DNA of 64,000 nucleotides from Marinoscillum pacificum (GTDB taxonomy: Bacteria; Bacteroidota; Bacteroidia; Cytophagales; Cyclobacteriaceae). How positions within the stretch are numbered: position 1 is the first letter of the stretch; each line of letters opens with the position of its first letter. Below are positions 61,317 to 64,000 of the stretch, in pieces. The stretch spans positions 1 to 64,000 of the forward strand of contig NZ_JAMZMJ010000010.1 in the NCBI RefSeq assembly GCF_024714495.1, given 5' to 3'. The translations under genes and the position numbers were made by a program. The notes beneath the pieces were generated by a model that was not told the origin of the DNA, made no database searches, and worked only from the letters and a program-made list of their open reading frames with translations.

Positions 61317-62714
61317 TTAAATATGCAATGGTCTATTATCTGTAGCTGCCAAACATGCTTCTTTCACCGCTTCCATATAGGTAGGGTGAGCGTGTGACAT
61401 TCTAGAAATGTCTTCAGCTGATGCTCTGAATTCCATAGCAGTTACTCCTGCAGCAATCATATCTGCTGCTCTTGCTCCGATGATGTGAATTCCAAGAATT
61501 TCATCGGTCTGCTGATCAGCCAATACTTTCACTAAACCGTCCAGATCCATACTTGCTCTAGCTCTACCAAGTGCTTTGTATGGGAACTTACCAGTTTTAA
61601 ACTTCACTCCTTTTTCTTTCAGCTGCTCTTCAGTGAATCCTACACTCGCAACTTCTGGCCAGGTATAAACCACACCAGGAATCAAGTTATAATTGATATG
61701 TGGCTTTTGTCCTGCCATTTGCTCAGCAACAAACACACCTTCTTCCTCCGCTTTGTGGGCCAACATGGCTCCTTTTACTACATCACCAATTGCCCAAATG
61801 TCATCAACGCTGGTTTTCAAGTGGTCATCTACTTCGATTTGACCTCTCTCAGTCGTTTTGATACCCACATTTTCAAGTCCAAGGCCTTCAGTGTATGGCT
61901 TTCTACCTATAGAGACTAAACAATAGTCACCTTTCAATTCGACAGTTTCACCTTTCTTATCTTCTGCCTTTACAATCACTTCTTTTCCCTTAGCCTCAAC
62001 AGCTGTCACTTTGTGACTTGTAAAAATGTCGAAACCAAGTTTCTTTAAGGACTTCTGAAGCTCTTTCCCCAGGGTTCCATCCATTGACGGAATCAAGTTA
62101 TCCAGGTACTCAACAACAGAAACTTTAGCACCTAAACGCGCATAAACAGAACCAAGCTCCATACCAATTACACCACCACCGATTACGATCATGTGTTTTG
62201 GCACTTCCTTCAGTTCCAATGCTTCTGTACTCGTGATCACACGTCTCTTATCCAATTTGATGAATGGAAGAGATGCAGGCTTAGATCCAGTCGCTATAAT
62301 AATTTTCTCAGAAGTGATTTCTTTCTTTCCTTCATCAGAAGTGATCACCACAGTGTTTTTGTCTTTGAAAGATCCAACACCTTGATGCACATCGATTTTG
62401 TTCTTTTTCATCAAGAACGAAATTCCTTCCACGTTTTGCTTCACCACATCTGCTTTGCGAGCAATCATCTGCGTAATGTTCACTTTTGGTTTAGGAATAT
62501 CAATCCCATGCTCCTTAAAAGTATGCTCCGCATTGTGAAAATGCTCTGAAGAATCCAATAATGCTTTTGACGGAATACATCCTACATTAAGACATGTTCC
62601 TCCAAGAGTGGGGTATTTCTCTATGATTGCGGTTTTGAAACCCAATTGCGCCGCACGAATCGCAGCAACATATCCACCAGGTCCAGAACCAATGACTGTT
62701 ACATCGTAATCCAT
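61317..62714 (-). CDS. lpdA: Dihydrolipoyl dehydrogenase (E3)
   Basis: A 465-residue flavoprotein that reoxidises dihydrolipoamide in 2-oxo-acid dehydrogenase complexes. FAD motif GSGPGGYVAAIRAAQLG, redox disulfide in GGTCLNVGCIPSK, NAD-binding IGGGVIGMELGSVYARLGAKVSVVE, FAD-binding WAIGDV, and the His-Glu dyad region SHAHPTYMEAVKEA are all present. It lies 67 bp downstream of the E2 gene on the same strand with a terminator in between, so it may have its own promoter or receive read-through. Confidence 0.97.
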   Translation of the reverse strand: MDYDVTVIGSGPGGYVAAIRAAQLGFKTAIIEKYPTLGGTCLNVGCIPSKALLDSSEHFHNAEHTFKEHGIDIPKPKVNITQMIARKADVVKQNVEGISFLMKKNKIDVHQGVGSFKDKNTVVITSDEGKKEITSEKIIIATGSKPASLPFIKLDKRRVITSTEALELKEVPKHMIVIGGGVIGMELGSVYARLGAKVSVVEYLDNLIPSMDGTLGKELQKSLKKLGFDIFTSHKVTAVEAKGKEVIVKAEDKKGETVELKGDYCLVSIGRKPYTEGLGLENVGIKTTERGQIEVDDHLKTSVDDIWAIGDVVKGAMLAHKAEEEGVFVAEQMAGQKPHINYNLIPGVVYTWPEVASVGFTEEQLKEKGVKFKTGKFPYKALGRARASMDLDGLVKVLADQQTDEILGIHIIGARAADMIAAGVTAMEFRASAEDISRMSHAHPTYMEAVKEACLAATDNRPLHI

Positions 62715-62729
62715 TTGTGTAGTATTTAT

Positions 62730-62760
62730 AAAAACTCAGCACCTGGTGTTGGTGCTGAGT
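62730..62760 (-). terminator. Terminator between the E2 gene and lpdA
   Basis: ACTCAGCACC (62734-62743) and GGTGCTGAGT (62751-62760) are perfect complements around a seven-base loop; on the minus strand TTTTTATA follows. Confidence 0.8.
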
Positions 62761-62781
62761 TTATTGTTGTTATCTAAAAAA

Positions 62782-64000
62782 TTATACGCCAAGTAAGATT
62801 CTAGTAGGATCTTCTAAAAGCTCTTTTACTCTTACAAGGAAGCTAACTGATTCTCTACCATCAATTACTCTGTGGTCATAAGAAAGTGCTACATACATGA
62901 TTGGTCTAATCACGATCTCACCATTCTCAACTACCGGACGCTCTACGATATTATGCATACCCAAGATTGCTGACTGTGGAGCGTTTATGATTGGAGTAGA
63001 AAGCATCGACCCGAAAATACCTCCGTTTGTGATCGTGAAAGTACCACCTTGCATTTCGTCAATACTCAATTTACCATCTCTTGCTCTTGTCGCTAATCTG
63101 ATGATCTCTTTCTCTACCTGATCGAAGCTCAATTGCTCTGCGTTTCTAATCACTGGAACCACCAAACCTTTAGGAGTAGATACCGCGATAGATACATCAC
63201 AGTAATCGTGGAATACCATTTCCTCACCATCAATAGCTGCTCCAACTGCTGGCCAATCTTGCAATGCCATACAAACAGCCTTAGTGAAGAATGACATAAA
63301 TCCAAGACCTACCTCATGCTTATCCTTGAAGCTTTCTTTATACTTCTTACGGATATCCATGATTGGCTGCATGTTCACCTCATTGAAAGTGGTCAACATC
63401 GCAGTTTCGTTCTTCACAGATACTAAACGCTTAGAAATAGTCTTTCTCAATGAAGACATTTTCTCACGTTTCTGCTCTCTGCTAACACCTGTGCTAAACG
63501 TTGGTGCTTCAAATGCTGGTTTGGAAGGCTTAGGTTCTGCCTGAGGAGCAGCTTTTGGAGCCGCTGGTTTAGGGGCAGACTTCTGAGCATTCATCGCATC
63601 TTCTTTGGTGATACGACCATCTTTTCCAGAACCAGAAACATCAGATGCTGAAATTCCTTTTTCTTGAAGAATCTTAGCAGCTGCAGGAGACGCATGTCCA
63701 GTTGCATATGTTTCATTAGAACTAGATGATGCAGAAGAAGTAGAGGCAGATCCAGCATCTGAAGAACTGGCACTGCTTGAAGAAGATCCTCCTTCAGCAA
63801 CCTCGATCTTGCAGATCAATGCACCAATCTCTAATGTTTCACCTTCCGCAGCGATAATCTCAAGCTTACCGCTCGCCTCTGCAGTTAATTCGAAAGTTGC
63901 TTTATCTGACTCGATTTCAGCAATTACCTCATCCAACTCAACCATATCGCCAGAAGCTTTGGTCCAGTTAGAAATGGTCACCTCATTGATAGACTCACCA
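62782..64000 (-). CDS. sucB: 2-oxoglutarate dehydrogenase E2 (dihydrolipoyllysine succinyltransferase), 5' end outside window
   Basis: The frame remains open to the right edge, reading [36 protein letters not shown], so the first ATG in the window (63981) is internal and about ten residues are missing. GESINE is typical of the succinyltransferase rather than the pyruvate-type E2. The lipoyl domain (lysine in ESDKA) is followed by a Ser/Ala-rich linker, an E3-binding domain ([34 protein letters not shown]), a Pro/Ala linker and the catalytic domain ending in [32 protein letters not shown]. It feeds succinyl-CoA into the TCA cycle with E1 and lpdA. Confidence 0.95.
   Translation of the reverse strand, partial: GESINEVTISNWTKASGDMVELDEVIAEIESDKATFELTAEASGKLEIIAAEGETLEIGALICKIEVAEGGSSSSSASSSDAGSASTSSASSSSNETYATGHASPAAAKILQEKGISASDVSGSGKDGRITKEDAMNAQKSAPKPAAPKAAPQAEPKPSKPAFEAPTFSTGVSREQKREKMSSLRKTISKRLVSVKNETAMLTTFNEVNMQPIMDIRKKYKESFKDKHEVGLGFMSFFTKAVCMALQDWPAVGAAIDGEEMVFHDYCDVSIAVSTPKGLVVPVIRNAEQLSFDQVEKEIIRLATRARDGKLSIDEMQGGTFTITNGGIFGSMLSTPIINAPQSAILGMHNIVERPVVENGEIVIRPIMYVALSYDHRVIDGRESVSFLVRVKELLEDPTRILLGV

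Noticed and set aside
1-64000. CRISPR array, prophage, integrative element or restriction system
   Set aside because: No regularly spaced repeats, phage structural genes, integrase, transposase or methyltransferase were seen on either strand.

Overview
The window looks like chromosome from a marine-type Bacteroidota, most likely of the order Cytophagales. This is inferred from a SusC/SusD polysaccharide locus with an ECF sigma/FecR switch, a type IX secretion C-terminal domain, DUF4270 and DUF4834 family proteins, LytS/LytTR and TPR histidine kinases, NqrF, low GC, and A/T-rich spacers with few Shine-Dalgarno sequences. I could not run any database search; family names rest on recognised motifs.

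Layout. 1-4.8 kb: a two-component operon on the minus strand (receiver-only protein, sigma-54 activator, membrane histidine kinase cut by the window edge) faces a DUF2267 gene pair and a small outer-membrane barrel; both plus-strand units have sigma-54-like promoters and share TGTGGAA/TTCCACA inverted repeats. 4.9-5.3 kb: an intact tRNA-Arg(CCT) lies inside a cluster of broken tRNA-Arg pieces studded with a GC-rich palindrome. 5.4-22.7 kb: a complete polysaccharide utilization locus read on the minus strand (ECF sigma, FecR, SusC with STN domain, SusD, GH71/99-like lipoprotein, SusE/F-like lipoprotein, and a 2425-residue secreted protein with two GH87-like catalytic domains). The two glycosidase families point to alpha-1,3-glucan as substrate.

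22.9-33.9 kb: sterol-desaturase-like hydroxylase and M23 peptidase; a DUF4270/Kelch/outer-membrane-protein operon; a LytS/LytTR pair; asnS; rpoN (sigma-54 itself) and a PAP2-like membrane protein. 34.6-35.2 kb: a GIY-YIG nuclease gene lies between a broken tRNA-Arg 5' half carrying two copies of the same GC-rich palindrome and an intact tRNA-Arg(ACG) whose first ten bases are the last codons of the nuclease gene. This is the most unusual structure in the window and, with the 4.9-5.3 kb cluster, the best candidate for an undescribed mobile system.

35.3-50.2 kb: amidohydrolase, two L,D-transpeptidases, a coiled-coil lipoprotein, a sigma-54-driven small membrane protein plus PspC pair, an arginase-fold protein with an incomplete metal site, nqrF, accD with a degraded zinc finger, DUF4834, carB lacking its allosteric domain, and a WYL regulator followed by three small-molecule/lipid-binding-fold proteins. 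50.2-64 kb: a repeat-rich surface protein, two tandem paralogous TPR histidine kinases, a large zinc metalloprotease, a CoA-disulfide-reductase/rhodanese fusion behind a Crp/Fnr-like palindrome, a MITE-like inverted repeat, an alkaline-phosphatase-fold enzyme, lpdA, and the 2-oxoglutarate dehydrogenase E2 gene cut by the window edge.

A recurring theme is sigma-54 control: the sigma factor, one activator and two or three candidate promoters are all present. No CRISPR array, rRNA, integrase or transposase gene was seen.
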